Shown here piece after piece: positions 35,865-44,262 of a stretch of 64,000 bases of DNA. The notes under the pieces were generated by a model. That model saw nothing but the letters and a program-made list of their open reading frames with translations, did not search any database and was not told the origin of the DNA. The stretch lies in contig CAWAMV010000002.1 in the NCBI GenBank assembly GCA_963783195.1, positions 1 to 64,000 on the forward strand, in the 5' to 3' direction. The stretch comes from Croceibacterium_B sp963783195. Its GTDB lineage: Bacteria; Pseudomonadota; Alphaproteobacteria; Sphingomonadales; Sphingomonadaceae. The translations under genes were made by a program, and so were the position numbers. Each line of letters starts with the position of its first letter. The first letter of the stretch is position 1.

Positions 35865-37124
35865 ATGGCCACCATCGTCGGCGGCGTCGCCACGTCGCAC
35901 ACTCCCACCATCGCTTTCGCCAAGGATGCGAAGAAGTTCGACGATCCGGTCTGGAAGCCGATCTTCGAAGGCTACGAGCCGGTGCAAGAGTGGTTTCGCG
36001 AGAAGGCGCCCGACGTCCTCGTCTACATCTACAATGACCACATGACGGCTTTCTTCGACCACTACAGCCACTTCGCGCTGGGCGTGGGCGAGAGCTTCGG
36101 TCCGGCGGACGAGGGTGGTGGTCCGCGCGACATCCCGGCGATCAAGGGCGATCCCGAATTTGCCGCGCACGTCGCCCGGGTGATGGTCGCCAACGAATTC
36201 GATCTCAGCTATTTTCAGGGCAAGAACCTCGACCACGGCGCGTTCAGCCCGCTCTCGGTCATGGTCGACCACGACCAGAGCGGCTGGGCCTGCAAGCTGC
36301 TGCCGATCGTATGCGGTGTGCTGACGGTGCCGCTGCCGAGCGCGCGGCGTTTCTGGAAGTTCGGCAAGAGCCTGCGGCAGGCGATCCTCAGCTACCCCAA
36401 GGACATCAAGGTCGCCATCGCCGGCACCGGCGGGCTCAGCCATCAGGTTCACGGCGAAGGCTGCGGGTTCAACAATCCCGAGTGGGATCACGAGTTCATG
36501 GAGCGACTCGAGAAGGACCCCGAGGGCCTGCTCGACCTGACGGTAGCGGAACTGGCGGAGCGCGGCGGCTGGGAAGGCGCAGAGGTTGTCATGTGGCTGA
36601 TGATGCGCGGCGCGCTGTCCGAAAAGGTGGAGGTCACGCACAAGACCTACTTCCTGCCCTCGATGACCCCGATCGCCTCGATGATATTCGAGGAAGTGAG
36701 CAACGACGAGCCGGTCGAGGATCCGGCAAAGACACGCGAACGGGCAATGCACCAGTACGAAGGCGCGGAGAAGCTCGAAGGCACCTATCCCTTCACTATC
36801 GAGCGCAGCGTCAAGGGTTTTCGCCTGAACCACTTCCTGCACTCCCTGACCGACCCTGCGGTCCGCAAGCGCTTCAAGTCGGACGAGGAAGCGACGATGA
36901 CCGAAGCCGGTCTGACCGAGGAAGAAAAGCGTCTGGTCCGCGAGCGCGACTGGATCGGAATGATCCACTACGGCGTGATCTTCTTCATGCTGGAGAAGCT
37001 TGGCGCGGTTGTCGGGGTAGGCAACATAGATATCTATGCCGCTTTCAAGGGCATGACCGTCCCCGAGTTTCAGAAGACCCGCAATGCGGCGATCAACTAC
37101 GGCGTCGCGGGCAAGGAGGACTGA
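35865..37124 (+). CDS. desB: Gallate dioxygenase (fused LigB-LigA extradiol dioxygenase)
   Basis: A 419-residue Fe(II) enzyme opening the gallate ring to 4-oxalomesaconate. The N-terminal LigB-like domain has GGVATSHTPTIAFAKD with its first metal His at 12, YNDHMTAFFDHYSHFALGVGE, and LDHGAFSPLSVM. The C-terminal ~120 residues (FTIERSVKGFRLNHFLHSLTDPAVRKRF to GMTVPEFQKTRNAAINYG) form a LigA-like domain fused in one chain, the arrangement of sphingomonad DesB. The start MATIVGGVATSHTP has an AGAGG site. No ligI/J/K or aromatic transport genes are adjacent, so the gene stands alone here. A related protocatechuate substrate is possible. Confidence 0.86.
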   Translation: MATIVGGVATSHTPTIAFAKDAKKFDDPVWKPIFEGYEPVQEWFREKAPDVLVYIYNDHMTAFFDHYSHFALGVGESFGPADEGGGPRDIPAIKGDPEFAAHVARVMVANEFDLSYFQGKNLDHGAFSPLSVMVDHDQSGWACKLLPIVCGVLTVPLPSARRFWKFGKSLRQAILSYPKDIKVAIAGTGGLSHQVHGEGCGFNNPEWDHEFMERLEKDPEGLLDLTVAELAERGGWEGAEVVMWLMMRGALSEKVEVTHKTYFLPSMTPIASMIFEEVSNDEPVEDPAKTRERAMHQYEGAEKLEGTYPFTIERSVKGFRLNHFLHSLTDPAVRKRFKSDEEATMTEAGLTEEEKRLVRERDWIGMIHYGVIFFMLEKLGAVVGVGNIDIYAAFKGMTVPEFQKTRNAAINYGVAGKED

Positions 37125-37127
37125 CCT

Positions 37128-37535
37128 TCAGGCGTGGCGCTGTTTCGGTAGCGCGCCGCCGACCCAAAGCGCCAGCCAGATCAGCAGCGGCTGCGCGGCG
37201 AGGCGCGGGACGTGATAGGCGAGGCCCAGCCCGCCATCCGGCCGCGCAAGATCGAGCGCCATGTGATTGAAGTTCGCCGGCCAGACACACAGGGCATAAA
37301 GCGCCAGGCCAAACCCGCCTGCGCGCCTCAGCGCCGATGACCAGGGCTGGACCAGCGCCGCAGCGCCGAGAAGTTCGGCAATCCCGGTCAGGCTGATGAC
37401 CAGCGCTGGTGCCGGGACCCAGGTGGGCACGATCCGGATGAAAGGGGCTGCAACAAAAAGGTGAAGCGCGCCGGCCGCTGCGAAGGACAGCGCGAAGAGC
37501 CAGCGGCACGTCGTCCGCCAGCGATCTCTGGTCAC
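37128..37535 (-). CDS. DoxX-like membrane protein
   Basis: A 135-residue protein with four helices: LFALSFAAAGALHLF, ALVISLTGIAELLGAAALV, GGFGLALYALCVWPANFNHMAL and a last helix LLIWLALWVGGAL. The G-x-x-E-L-L-G-A and W-P-A-N-x-x-H elements fit the DoxX/DUF4267-like group. Function unknown; often with redox or stress genes. Confidence 0.78.
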   Translation of the reverse strand: MTRDRWRTTCRWLFALSFAAAGALHLFVAAPFIRIVPTWVPAPALVISLTGIAELLGAAALVQPWSSALRRAGGFGLALYALCVWPANFNHMALDLARPDGGLGLAYHVPRLAAQPLLIWLALWVGGALPKQRHA

Positions 37536-37544
37536 GAGTTCGAT

Positions 37545-38000
37545 TTAAGCGAGCTGCGCCGGCAGTTTCACTTCGCCTTCTTCCTCGCCATCCCAGTAGT
37601 GGATACGGTTCGCTGCCACATGGATCAGCGTCAGGCCCGGCGTATCCGGTCCTTGCGGGAACCAGCGACCGAGGCTCTCTACCCAATGCTCGGCGAACTG
37701 CTGCCGGTCCCGAACGATGGCGCCCGTGCCCTCGACATGGATGAAAGCGCCCGGCGCGCCGAACAGGCCCTTCACGCCCGCGCTGCCGAGATAGGTTACG
37801 CCGACCTGCCGATTGGCTTCAATGTCGCTCACCATGCGAGTGTCGGCGTAGGTGAAGAACCACGCGTCGCCTTCGTAGTCGACCTCGCGGTTGTTGCTCA
37901 TCGGGCGGGCGCCGATCGCACCGCCATCGGTCACCGTGGCGAGCGTGCAGAAATCTATGTCCCTCATGGCGTGTGAAATGTCGGCGAGCGTCTTTGTCAT
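37545..38000 (-). CDS. Pyridoxamine 5'-phosphate oxidase-like FMN-binding protein (general stress protein 26 type)
   Basis: A 151-residue split-barrel protein. It begins MTKTLADISHAMRDIDFCTLATV, has GARPMSNNREVDYEGDAWFFTYADTRMVSDIEANRQVGVTYLG in the middle, and ends with a WDGEEEGEVKL strand. The ATG at 38000 follows a GGAAGCC site; the open frame upstream looks non-coding. Likely binds flavin; role in reducing stress products is inferred. Confidence 0.84.
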   Translation of the reverse strand: MTKTLADISHAMRDIDFCTLATVTDGGAIGARPMSNNREVDYEGDAWFFTYADTRMVSDIEANRQVGVTYLGSAGVKGLFGAPGAFIHVEGTGAIVRDRQQFAEHWVESLGRWFPQGPDTPGLTLIHVAANRIHYWDGEEEGEVKLPAQLA

Positions 38001-38064
38001 GGCGGCTTCCTTGCTGTTGCCCCAAGAGCGCCCCGAGCAAAGCAAGGTTCCTCGCGCGGTCGGC

Positions 38065-38499
38065 TCAGCCCGGGTGCCAGTCGGGCTCGGCAAGGGTGAA
38101 GCCGGCGAATTCGAAGGCTGGCGTCACAAGGCATGAAACGAGCGAATAGCCTTCCTGCCCCGGTAGCGGGATGGCGGCCTGCCATTCGTGCGGCCGGACG
38201 AGTACCTGTGGCGCATCGCCGGCGATGACGTCCGGACCAAGCTTGATTTCGCGCACCGGCCCCGCGTCGCCAGCTGCGAGCGAGAGCAGGAGCGGATCGC
38301 CCGCGTGCCACAGCCAGATCTCGGTTGCGTCGACCCTGTGCCAGTGGCTGCGCTGGTGAGCTTCGAGCAGGAAGTAGATGGCCGTGGCCGCGGCGCGCTC
38401 ATCGTCGCCAGCCGGGGCGCGCCAGGTCTCACGGAACCATCCGCCCTCTGGATGAGGCGAAAGCCGCAACTCCTCGATCAGCGCCTTAGCTGCCCTCAC
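38065..38499 (-). CDS. DUF985 cupin protein
   Basis: A 144-residue cupin: LIEELRLSPHPEGGWFRETWR at the N-terminus, AIYFLLEAHQRSHWHRVDATEIWLWHAGDPL in the core with the metal-ligand histidines (HxHxxxxxE style), and YSLVSCLVTPAFEFAGFTLAE at the end. GTG start overlaps the stop of the DUF427 gene (GTGA). Function of the family is unknown. Confidence 0.88.
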   Translation of the reverse strand: MRAAKALIEELRLSPHPEGGWFRETWRAPAGDDERAAATAIYFLLEAHQRSHWHRVDATEIWLWHAGDPLLLSLAAGDAGPVREIKLGPDVIAGDAPQVLVRPHEWQAAIPLPGQEGYSLVSCLVTPAFEFAGFTLAEPDWHPG

Positions 38500-38786
38500 T
38501 CCTCGACGATCTCCACTCCGTTCCAGAATGCTATTCTGCCGCGAACCTTCTCCGCTTCCGGCTTCGGTTCGGGATAATACCAGGCGGCATCCTCGTTCCG
38601 TTCGCCGTCTATGTCGACGGTATAGTAGTGGGCGGTTCCTTTCCAGGGGCAGACGCTCGTGGTCGAGCTTTTCTCCAGCATGGACGTGTCGACGTCCTCG
38701 CGGGGAAAGTAATGATTGCCTTCGATCACGACCGTGTCGTCGCTGTGAGCAATTACCTGATCGTTCCAGATGGCTTCTATAGCCAT
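38496..38786 (-). CDS. DUF427 protein
   Basis: A 96-residue protein with the family core VVIEGNHYFPREDVDTSMLEKSSTTSVCPWKGTAHYYTV (in parts) and AAWYYPEPKPEAEKVRGRIAFWNGVEI. The Cys-Pro-Trp-Lys-Gly motif is the clearest mark. Role unknown. It is translationally coupled to the DUF985 gene. AAAGGAGCG precedes the ATG. Confidence 0.92.
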   Translation of the reverse strand: MAIEAIWNDQVIAHSDDTVVIEGNHYFPREDVDTSMLEKSSTTSVCPWKGTAHYYTVDIDGERNEDAAWYYPEPKPEAEKVRGRIAFWNGVEIVEE

Positions 38787-38853
38787 GTCAGCGCTCCTTT
38801 CGGCGCCTCCCCTAAAACAAAAACTGCGCGAATTCGGCTTCGGTTCCGGCTAG

Positions 38854-39666
38854 ATGGAGCAAATGACGATCCGCACGGGCATTGGCGGCTGGACTCATGC
38901 CGAGTGGCGGGGCGGGACCTTCTTTCCGGAGGATCTCGTCCAGCGGCGCGAACTGGAGTTTGCCAGCCGTGCGGTGCGCGCGATCGAGATCAACGGCACC
39001 TTCTACCGCCTGCAGAAACCGGCGAGCTTTCGCCGGTGGCGCGAGGAAACGCCGGAAGGGTTCGTCTTTACGCTCAAGGGCTCGCGCTTCGTGACCAATC
39101 GCAAGCTGCTAGCGAGCGCGGGCGAGGGCATCGAGAATTTCATGAACCAGGGAATCGTGGAGCTCGGCGACCGGCTGGGGCCGATCTGCTGGCAACTCGC
39201 CACGACGAAGCGATTCGAGGTCGACGACCTTGCCCGCTTCCTCGACCTGTTGCCCGGCGCGTGGGACGGTCTTCCCCTGCGCCATGCACTGGAAGTGGGG
39301 CACGAGAGCTTCGTATGTCCTGAATTCGTGCGGCTCGCGCGCGAGCGCGACGTCGCAGTGGTTTTCTCGGACCACCCCGAACGCGTCCAGCTGGCCGACC
39401 GCACTGCCGGATTTGCGTACATGCGCTTGCAGAAGATGCGGTCAGCCTGTCCCACCGGTTATCCGCCCGGCCGGCTCGCGGACCTGGCGGAGACCTGCCG
39501 GGCCTGGTCTGCGGGAAAAGCCCCGCGGGGGCTGGACTATGCGGACGATCCCGACAAGAGCGCAGGCAAGGGCGGGGACGTCTTCGCCTTCATGATCAAC
39601 GGCGCGAAGGAACGCGCCCCGGCTGCCGCGATCGCGTTGGCCGGCAGGCTTGAAAGACTGCAATGA
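38854..39666 (+). CDS. DUF72 (YecE-like) protein
   Basis: A 270-residue TIM-barrel-type protein. Signature: IRTGIGGWTHAEWRGGTFFPEDL, AIEINGTFYRLQKPASFRRWREETPEGFVFTLKGSRF (in parts), HALEVGHESF and FSDHPERVQLADRTAGFAYMRL. Start could also be the ATG three codons later. Function unknown in the family. The downstream dipeptidase starts inside its last codon (ATGA). Confidence 0.9.
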   Translation: MEQMTIRTGIGGWTHAEWRGGTFFPEDLVQRRELEFASRAVRAIEINGTFYRLQKPASFRRWREETPEGFVFTLKGSRFVTNRKLLASAGEGIENFMNQGIVELGDRLGPICWQLATTKRFEVDDLARFLDLLPGAWDGLPLRHALEVGHESFVCPEFVRLARERDVAVVFSDHPERVQLADRTAGFAYMRLQKMRSACPTGYPPGRLADLAETCRAWSAGKAPRGLDYADDPDKSAGKGGDVFAFMINGAKERAPAAAIALAGRLERLQ

Positions 39667-40913
39667 AGCGCTCGATTTTTGTTGTTCCGCTACTGTTCGC
39701 TGCCGTTCCCGCCCACGCCCAGACCCCGGAACAGATCGCCGACGCCGCCCTGGCCGAAGCGCCGGTATGGGACGGCCATAACGACGTGCCGATCCAGTTG
39801 CGCAGCCGCTTCGGAAACGTCATCGCGGACTTCGATTTCGAGGACACCACCCAAGAGGCCGATGGCAAGGGCGGAACGCGCCCGATGCACACCGACTTCA
39901 CCCGCCTTTCCAGGGGCAAGGTCGGGGCCCAGTTCTGGTCGGTCTATGTCAGCGCGAACCTGCCACCTGCCGAGGCCGCGGTTGAGACCATCGAGCAGAT
40001 CGACGTGACCAAGCGGATGATCGCGCGCTACCCCGATCGGCTGCAGCTCGCGCTTACTTCGGCCGAGGTCGAGAAGGCGTGGAAGGCGGGCAAGATCGCC
40101 TCTCTGATGGGCATGGAAGGCGGCCACTCGATCGCCGGCAGCCTGGGCGTGCTGCGCCAGATGTATGCGCTGGGCGCGCGCTACATGACGTTGACGCATT
40201 CGAAGAACACGCCCTGGGCCGACAGCGCGACCGCGGCGCCAGAACACGACGGGCTGACCGATTTTGGGAAGGACGTGGTGCGCGAAATGCAGCGGATCGG
40301 GATGCTGGTCGACCTCAGCCACGTCAGCGCCGCGACGATGTCCGACGCGCTCGACGTTGCCCGTGCGCCGGTGATGTTCAGCCACTCGGGGGCATTCGCG
40401 GTTACACCGCACGCGCGCAACGTGCCCGACGACATTCTGGTTCGCGTGCGCGACAACGGCGGCATCGTCATGGTCGTGGCCCTGCCGGACTACCTGTCCG
40501 AAGCGCGTCGCCAGTGGGGCGCTGCGGGCGAGGGCGAGAAGAAACGGCTCGAAGCGCTCTATCCGGGCGACCCGGCCGAGGCAGCGCGCCAGTACGCGGC
40601 GTGGAAATTGGCCAACCCGGAACCGCTCGCCACCGTCAGCGACATGGCCGACCACGTCGATCACCTGCGCAAGGTTGCGGGGATCGACCACATCGGCGTC
40701 GGCGGAGACTACGACGGGATGGCGACGGGCCCGCAGGGGATGGAGGATGTCAGCGGCTACCCGGCGCTGTTCGTGGAACTGGCGCGGCGCGGGTACTCCA
40801 AGGAAGACCTGGAGAAGATCGCCAGCCGCAACATGCTGCGCGTCCTGAAGGGAGCGGAAGCCTACGCGGCGGCTCACCGGGCCGACCCGCCGATCGAGCA
40901 CGACGAGCGCTAA
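39663..40913 (+). CDS. Membrane dipeptidase (peptidase M19), secreted
   Basis: A 416-residue zinc dipeptidase with a signal peptide (MKRSIFVVPLLFAAVPAHA). Metal ligands are seen in VWDGHNDVP (residues ~37-45), MGMEGGHSIAG (Glu), and LVDLSHVSAATM / MFSHSGAFAV (His), followed by HIGVGGDYDGM. Likely hydrolyses dipeptides in the periplasm, possibly D-amino-acid containing ones. Full family length. Confidence 0.92.
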   Translation: MKRSIFVVPLLFAAVPAHAQTPEQIADAALAEAPVWDGHNDVPIQLRSRFGNVIADFDFEDTTQEADGKGGTRPMHTDFTRLSRGKVGAQFWSVYVSANLPPAEAAVETIEQIDVTKRMIARYPDRLQLALTSAEVEKAWKAGKIASLMGMEGGHSIAGSLGVLRQMYALGARYMTLTHSKNTPWADSATAAPEHDGLTDFGKDVVREMQRIGMLVDLSHVSAATMSDALDVARAPVMFSHSGAFAVTPHARNVPDDILVRVRDNGGIVMVVALPDYLSEARRQWGAAGEGEKKRLEALYPGDPAEAARQYAAWKLANPEPLATVSDMADHVDHLRKVAGIDHIGVGGDYDGMATGPQGMEDVSGYPALFVELARRGYSKEDLEKIASRNMLRVLKGAEAYAAAHRADPPIEHDER

Positions 40914-41395
40914 CCGCTCTCCGCGCCTTTCTCGAGCCGGCCGAGAACGCTGACGAAGAACGCGGTCGACCAGCCCAGCAGGATAACGCCGAGGATGCCT
41001 TCGAGAGCGCCGACCATGCGCCACTCGTGTGCGATCGAGGCGTCGTTATAGCCGATGGTCGCATAGGAGATGGTCGAGAAGTAGAGCGAGTTCTCGAAGC
41101 TCCATTGCGCGCGAACGTACTTGTAGAGGAAGGCAAACAGCCAGATCTCGATGAAGTGCACCACCACGATGGCCAGCACGACCACGACGGTGAACCACAG
41201 GCCGCGAAACGACAGCGGGCGCACGTTCTTGATGCGCTCTTCGGTCTGTTCGCCCAGCGCCATCCGCTGCAGGGTGAACAACCAGACGCCATGGATGAGC
41301 ACACACAGCGCGATCATCCCGGCGCCCACGGCGAGCTGTTCGTTGAAAGTCGCGCTGATGACCTGCGGATCGACCGCGTCCTTGATGTCCTTCAT
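40910..41395 (-). CDS. Ion channel protein with a K+-channel-like pore
   Basis: A 161-residue membrane protein with helices at about 22-42, 64-90 and 127-152. The segment NSLYFSTISYATIGYNDAS between the last two is a pore loop with filter TIGYN (residues 113-117) instead of the standard TVGYG; the final Gly-Asp is Asn-Asp. Selectivity is therefore uncertain. No regulatory RCK domain. Its ATG overlaps the stop of the DUF1810 gene. Confidence 0.82.
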   Translation of the reverse strand: MKDIKDAVDPQVISATFNEQLAVGAGMIALCVLIHGVWLFTLQRMALGEQTEERIKNVRPLSFRGLWFTVVVVLAIVVVHFIEIWLFAFLYKYVRAQWSFENSLYFSTISYATIGYNDASIAHEWRMVGALEGILGVILLGWSTAFFVSVLGRLEKGAESG

Positions 41396-41805
41396 AGCCG
41401 CACCAGGGTCGCCTCGTCCCGCTCGCCTCCGAAAAAGCTTTCGAGCGCGCGGCTGAAGACGGCGCCGCCGCCTGCGGATTCGAAAAGCGTCATCGAGCTG
41501 CGCAACTTCATCGCATCGACCGGGCCAAGGATCGTTTCAGCATCCTTGCGGCCCGCCCAGCTCAGCATCGCCCCGGTACACTCGAGCAGGCGCGGGCCGA
41601 GCACGGCGTGCGCGAGATAGGCGCGCGCCTCGTCGAGGTCGGCGATGGCATATTTTTGCGCAGCAGGGCTCCGGCCGAGACCCGCAATCTGCGGGAAGAT
41701 GAACCACATCCAATGCGTGCGCTTGGTCCCGGCGCCCAGTTCCGCCAGGACCTCCGGGTAAACCGGGCGTTGAGCCTCGACGAAGCGGCCGAGGCCGGGT
41801 GTCAT
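41392..41805 (-). CDS. DUF1810 protein
   Basis: A 137-residue protein with the family blocks RFVEAQRPVYPEVLAELGAGTKRTHWMWFIFPQIAGLGRS (in parts), AQKYAIADLDEARAYLAHAVLGPRL and DAMKLRSSMTLFE. Calpastatin-like fold reported for relatives; function unknown. ATG at 41805 touches the DUF3008 stop, so it is in the same operon. Confidence 0.92.
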   Translation of the reverse strand: MTPGLGRFVEAQRPVYPEVLAELGAGTKRTHWMWFIFPQIAGLGRSPAAQKYAIADLDEARAYLAHAVLGPRLLECTGAMLSWAGRKDAETILGPVDAMKLRSSMTLFESAGGGAVFSRALESFFGGERDEATLVRL

Positions 41806-41993
41806 CAGTCGTCGTCCACGTGCTCGGGCAATCCTTCGCGGTCGGTCTCGGCGAATTCCTCGAGCTCTTCCTCGCTCATGGAATCGTACATGTCTTTCGA
41901 CGCGCCTTGCAGGTCGCTGACCTTGGTATCGCCACGCTTGGCGGACAAGGCCGCGCCCGCGGCCATTTGCTGGGCTTTCGACTTCGCTGGCAT
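41805..41993 (-). CDS. DUF3008 small protein
   Basis: Sixty-two residues: MPAKSKAQQMAAGAALSAKRG, DLQGASKDMYDSMSEEELEEFA and an acidic end. This is the whole DUF3008 family domain. Role unknown; commonly found with DUF2945 in stress-related clusters, as here. Confidence 0.9.
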   Translation of the reverse strand: MPAKSKAQQMAAGAALSAKRGDTKVSDLQGASKDMYDSMSEEELEEFAETDREGLPEHVDDD

Positions 41994-41995
41994 GG

Positions 41996-42220
41996 TTAGC
42001 CTCCTTTCAATTCCGAACCGAGCTTGAGGACTTTGTCTCCATCCTCCTGCGTGATGAGGTAGGCGGGGTCGTCCGCGGTTCCTTTCCGGACGATCTTGCT
42101 ACCCTTGAAGGTGCGCTGGACCCTGCGTTCGAAGCGCTTCTTCACCTTGCCCGTGGCGGTGCCCGATCCCCAGTCCCATGCGACCTGCTGGCCGCTGCGA
42201 TAGGAGTTCGGCGAACCCAT
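41996..42220 (-). CDS. DUF2945 (TUDOR-like) small protein
   Basis: Seventy-four residues with QQVAWDWGSGTATGKVKKRFERRV, GTADDPAYLITQEDGDKVLKLGSEL, the DUF2945 'hypervirulence-associated TUDOR' family. Role unknown. It lies two bases before the DUF3008 gene and three bases after the gene upstream, so one transcript is likely. Confidence 0.9.
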   Translation of the reverse strand: MGSPNSYRSGQQVAWDWGSGTATGKVKKRFERRVQRTFKGSKIVRKGTADDPAYLITQEDGDKVLKLGSELKGG

Positions 42221-42222
42221 TG

Positions 42223-42573
42223 TTACTCGGCCGCCGGGGCGGCGGCCGCAGTTTCGCTGGCATCAGGCACAGGCATGTTCATCGGGTTTTCTACGGCTTC
42301 GGATCCGCCCGGTTCCATCTGGAATTCGGGGTTGTCGCTGACGATACTGTCGGTGCCGTCGTCGCCTCGATCGGTGGTTTCGCGGATGCGGTCGGTGGCG
42401 TTGTTGGTGTCATCGGCCCCGTCGGTCGTGACCGCGCCGGTAATCCAAATGATGGACGTCAGGACCATCGCCGCGAGTAAACTGATCGCCAGCACCCACC
42501 GCACGACGTTGGGGGTCGAACCGGCGCGCGCCGCGTCGGTCTCCTCGTGAATTTCATCGCCTTCGGTACGCAT
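42223..42573 (-). CDS. Single-helix membrane protein with acidic periplasmic tail
   Basis: A 116-residue protein: charged cytoplasmic start (MRTEGDEIHEETDAARAG), one helix (WVLAISLLAAMVLTSIIWI) and a long acidic, Thr/Asp-rich tail ending in Ala/Pro. No family recognised. First gene of the operon with DUF2945, DUF3008, DUF1810 and the channel, preceded by an EcfG-like promoter. Confidence 0.68.
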   Translation of the reverse strand: MRTEGDEIHEETDAARAGSTPNVVRWVLAISLLAAMVLTSIIWITGAVTTDGADDTNNATDRIRETTDRGDDGTDSIVSDNPEFQMEPGGSEAVENPMNMPVPDASETAAAAPAAE

Positions 42574-42624
42574 CGGATGCTCCCGTCAAAATCGGTGCGA
42601 CCCGTTTCGGGTTCGGCCAATTCT

Positions 42625-42649
42625 ACGGTTGCCGAGGGATTGGGTTCCT
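42625..42649 (-). promoter_or_regulatory. EcfG-like (general stress response) promoter
   Basis: On the reverse strand: GGAAC, 16 bases, CGTA, close to the alphaproteobacterial EcfG consensus GGAAC-N16/17-CGTT. It lies about 50 bases before the ATG at 42573, a good distance. One mismatch in the -10 element. It would put the five-gene cluster in the general stress regulon. Confidence 0.5.
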
Positions 42650-42669
42650 CGCAGGAGCCCTGGCGCGCC

Positions 42670-43509
42670 CTAGTCGCGCAGCAGTTCGTTGATCGCCGTC
42701 TTGGCGCGGGTACGCTCGTCCACTCGCTTGACGATGACCGCGCAGGAAAGGCTCGGCCCGGGCGAGCCATCGGGCAACGGCTTGCCGGGCAGTGCGCCGG
42801 GCACGACCACCGAATAAGGCGGAACCTCGCCGGTGAAGGTCTCGCCGGACGCGCGGTCGACGATCTTGCTGGTGGAGGAGATGAATACACCCATCGAAAG
42901 CACCGACCCGCGGCCGATGCGAACGCCTTCGACCACCTCGGAGCGCGCACCGATGAAGCAATCGTCCTCGATCACCACGGGGCCCGCCTGGAGCGGCTCG
43001 AGCACGCCGCCGATGCCCACCCCGCCAGACAAGTGCACGTTCTTGCCGATCTGGGCGCACGAGCCGACCGTGGCCCAGGTGTCGACCATCGATCCTTCGC
43101 CCACGTAGGCGCCTATGTTGACGAAGCTGGGCATGAGCACCACGCCCTTGCCGATGAAGCTGCCGCGCCGGGCGACGGCGCCGGGCACCACGCGAAAGCC
43201 CGCTTCGCGAAAGCGGTTATTGCTCCACCCGGTGAATTTGCTCGGTACCTTGTCGAAGGCCGGGGCGCCGGCAGAGCCGTTTTGAACCACCATGTTGTCG
43301 TTCAGGCGGAAGCTGAGCAGCACCGCCTTCTTGAGCCACTGGTTGACCTTCCAGCCGCCGGATCCATCGGGTTCGGCCACGCGTGCAGTGCCATTGTCGA
43401 GCAGTGCGAGCGCCGCTTCCACGTCGCGGCGCACGTCGGAACTGCCCGGGTCGACCGTGTCGCGTACCTCCCAGGCTGCTTCGATCGCGCTTTCCAGTTC
43501 GCTGCTCAT
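42670..43509 (-). CDS. dapD: Tetrahydrodipicolinate N-succinyltransferase
   Basis: Succinyl-CoA-dependent step of lysine/diaminopimelate synthesis. The 279 residues have the helical N-terminal domain (SELESAIEAAWEVRD to WLKKAVLLSFRLNDN) and the left-handed hexapeptide beta-helix (GSFIGKGVVLMPSFVNIGAYVGEGSMVDTWATVGSCAQIG in parts), then the C-terminal strand region GPSLSCAVIVKRVDERTRAKT. Full length. Confidence 0.97.
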   Translation of the reverse strand: MSSELESAIEAAWEVRDTVDPGSSDVRRDVEAALALLDNGTARVAEPDGSGGWKVNQWLKKAVLLSFRLNDNMVVQNGSAGAPAFDKVPSKFTGWSNNRFREAGFRVVPGAVARRGSFIGKGVVLMPSFVNIGAYVGEGSMVDTWATVGSCAQIGKNVHLSGGVGIGGVLEPLQAGPVVIEDDCFIGARSEVVEGVRIGRGSVLSMGVFISSTSKIVDRASGETFTGEVPPYSVVVPGALPGKPLPDGSPGPSLSCAVIVKRVDERTRAKTAINELLRD

Positions 43510-43570
43510 GGTCTCATCCCTGCCAGTGTCCTGGGCCCGGTAACGCGGGCGGGGGAGGGGGGCAAGCGAG

Positions 43571-44206
43571 CTAGCGCATCAGGTCGCGAACGAAGTCTAT
43601 CAGCCCGGTCTGGCGCCGCCGCTTCATGCGCTCGGCCCGCAGGATGCCGCAGACCTGCGCAAAGCACGTGTCGATGTCGTCGTTGATCACGACGTAATCG
43701 TAGGCGTCCCAGTGGCTCACTTCCGAGCGGGCGCGCTCCATTCGCGCAGCGATGACCTGCTCGCTGTCCTGGGCCCGCCCCTGGAGCCGGCGACGAAGCT
43801 CGTCGATGCTCGGCGGAAGGATGAAGACCGGGACGACGTCCTGCTTGTCCTTCTGGACGAGCTGCTGCGTACCTTGCCAGTCGATATCGAACAGGAAATC
43901 CTGCCCGTCCTTCAGCGCCGCGCGGATGTGGCCCTTGGGCGTCCCGTAGCGGTGGCCGAACACATGCGCCCACTCGTAGAAATCGTCTTCGTCGACCATT
44001 CGATCGAAATCGGCATCGCTTACGAAATGATAGTCCACGCCGTCTCGCTCGCCAGGCCGCATCGGGCGGGTGGTCGCCGACACGGAAAGCTTGATGCCCG
44101 GGTCGGCTTCGAGGAGCTTGCGCGAGATCGTCGTCTTGCCCGCCCCGCTGGGAGAGGAGAGGACGAACATGAGTCCGCGGCGTTTGAGTGACGGGGCTTC
44201 GGCCAT
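43571..44206 (-). CDS. gmk: Guanylate kinase
   Basis: Phosphorylates GMP to GDP. P-loop LSSPSGAGKTTISRKLL at residues ~17-33, GMP-binding SVSATTRPMRPGERDGVDYHF and FYEWAHVFGHRYGTPK, and the lid region. 211 residues, standard length. The start MAEAPSLKRRGLMF has a usual short tail before the P-loop. Confidence 0.97.
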   Translation of the reverse strand: MAEAPSLKRRGLMFVLSSPSGAGKTTISRKLLEADPGIKLSVSATTRPMRPGERDGVDYHFVSDADFDRMVDEDDFYEWAHVFGHRYGTPKGHIRAALKDGQDFLFDIDWQGTQQLVQKDKQDVVPVFILPPSIDELRRRLQGRAQDSEQVIAARMERARSEVSHWDAYDYVVINDDIDTCFAQVCGILRAERMKRRRQTGLIDFVRDLMR

Positions 44207-44262
44207 GCGCGCTGTTGCCGCAGGGCGGCGCCCCTAATCAAGGGCGCGGCGCGCGTTTTGCG

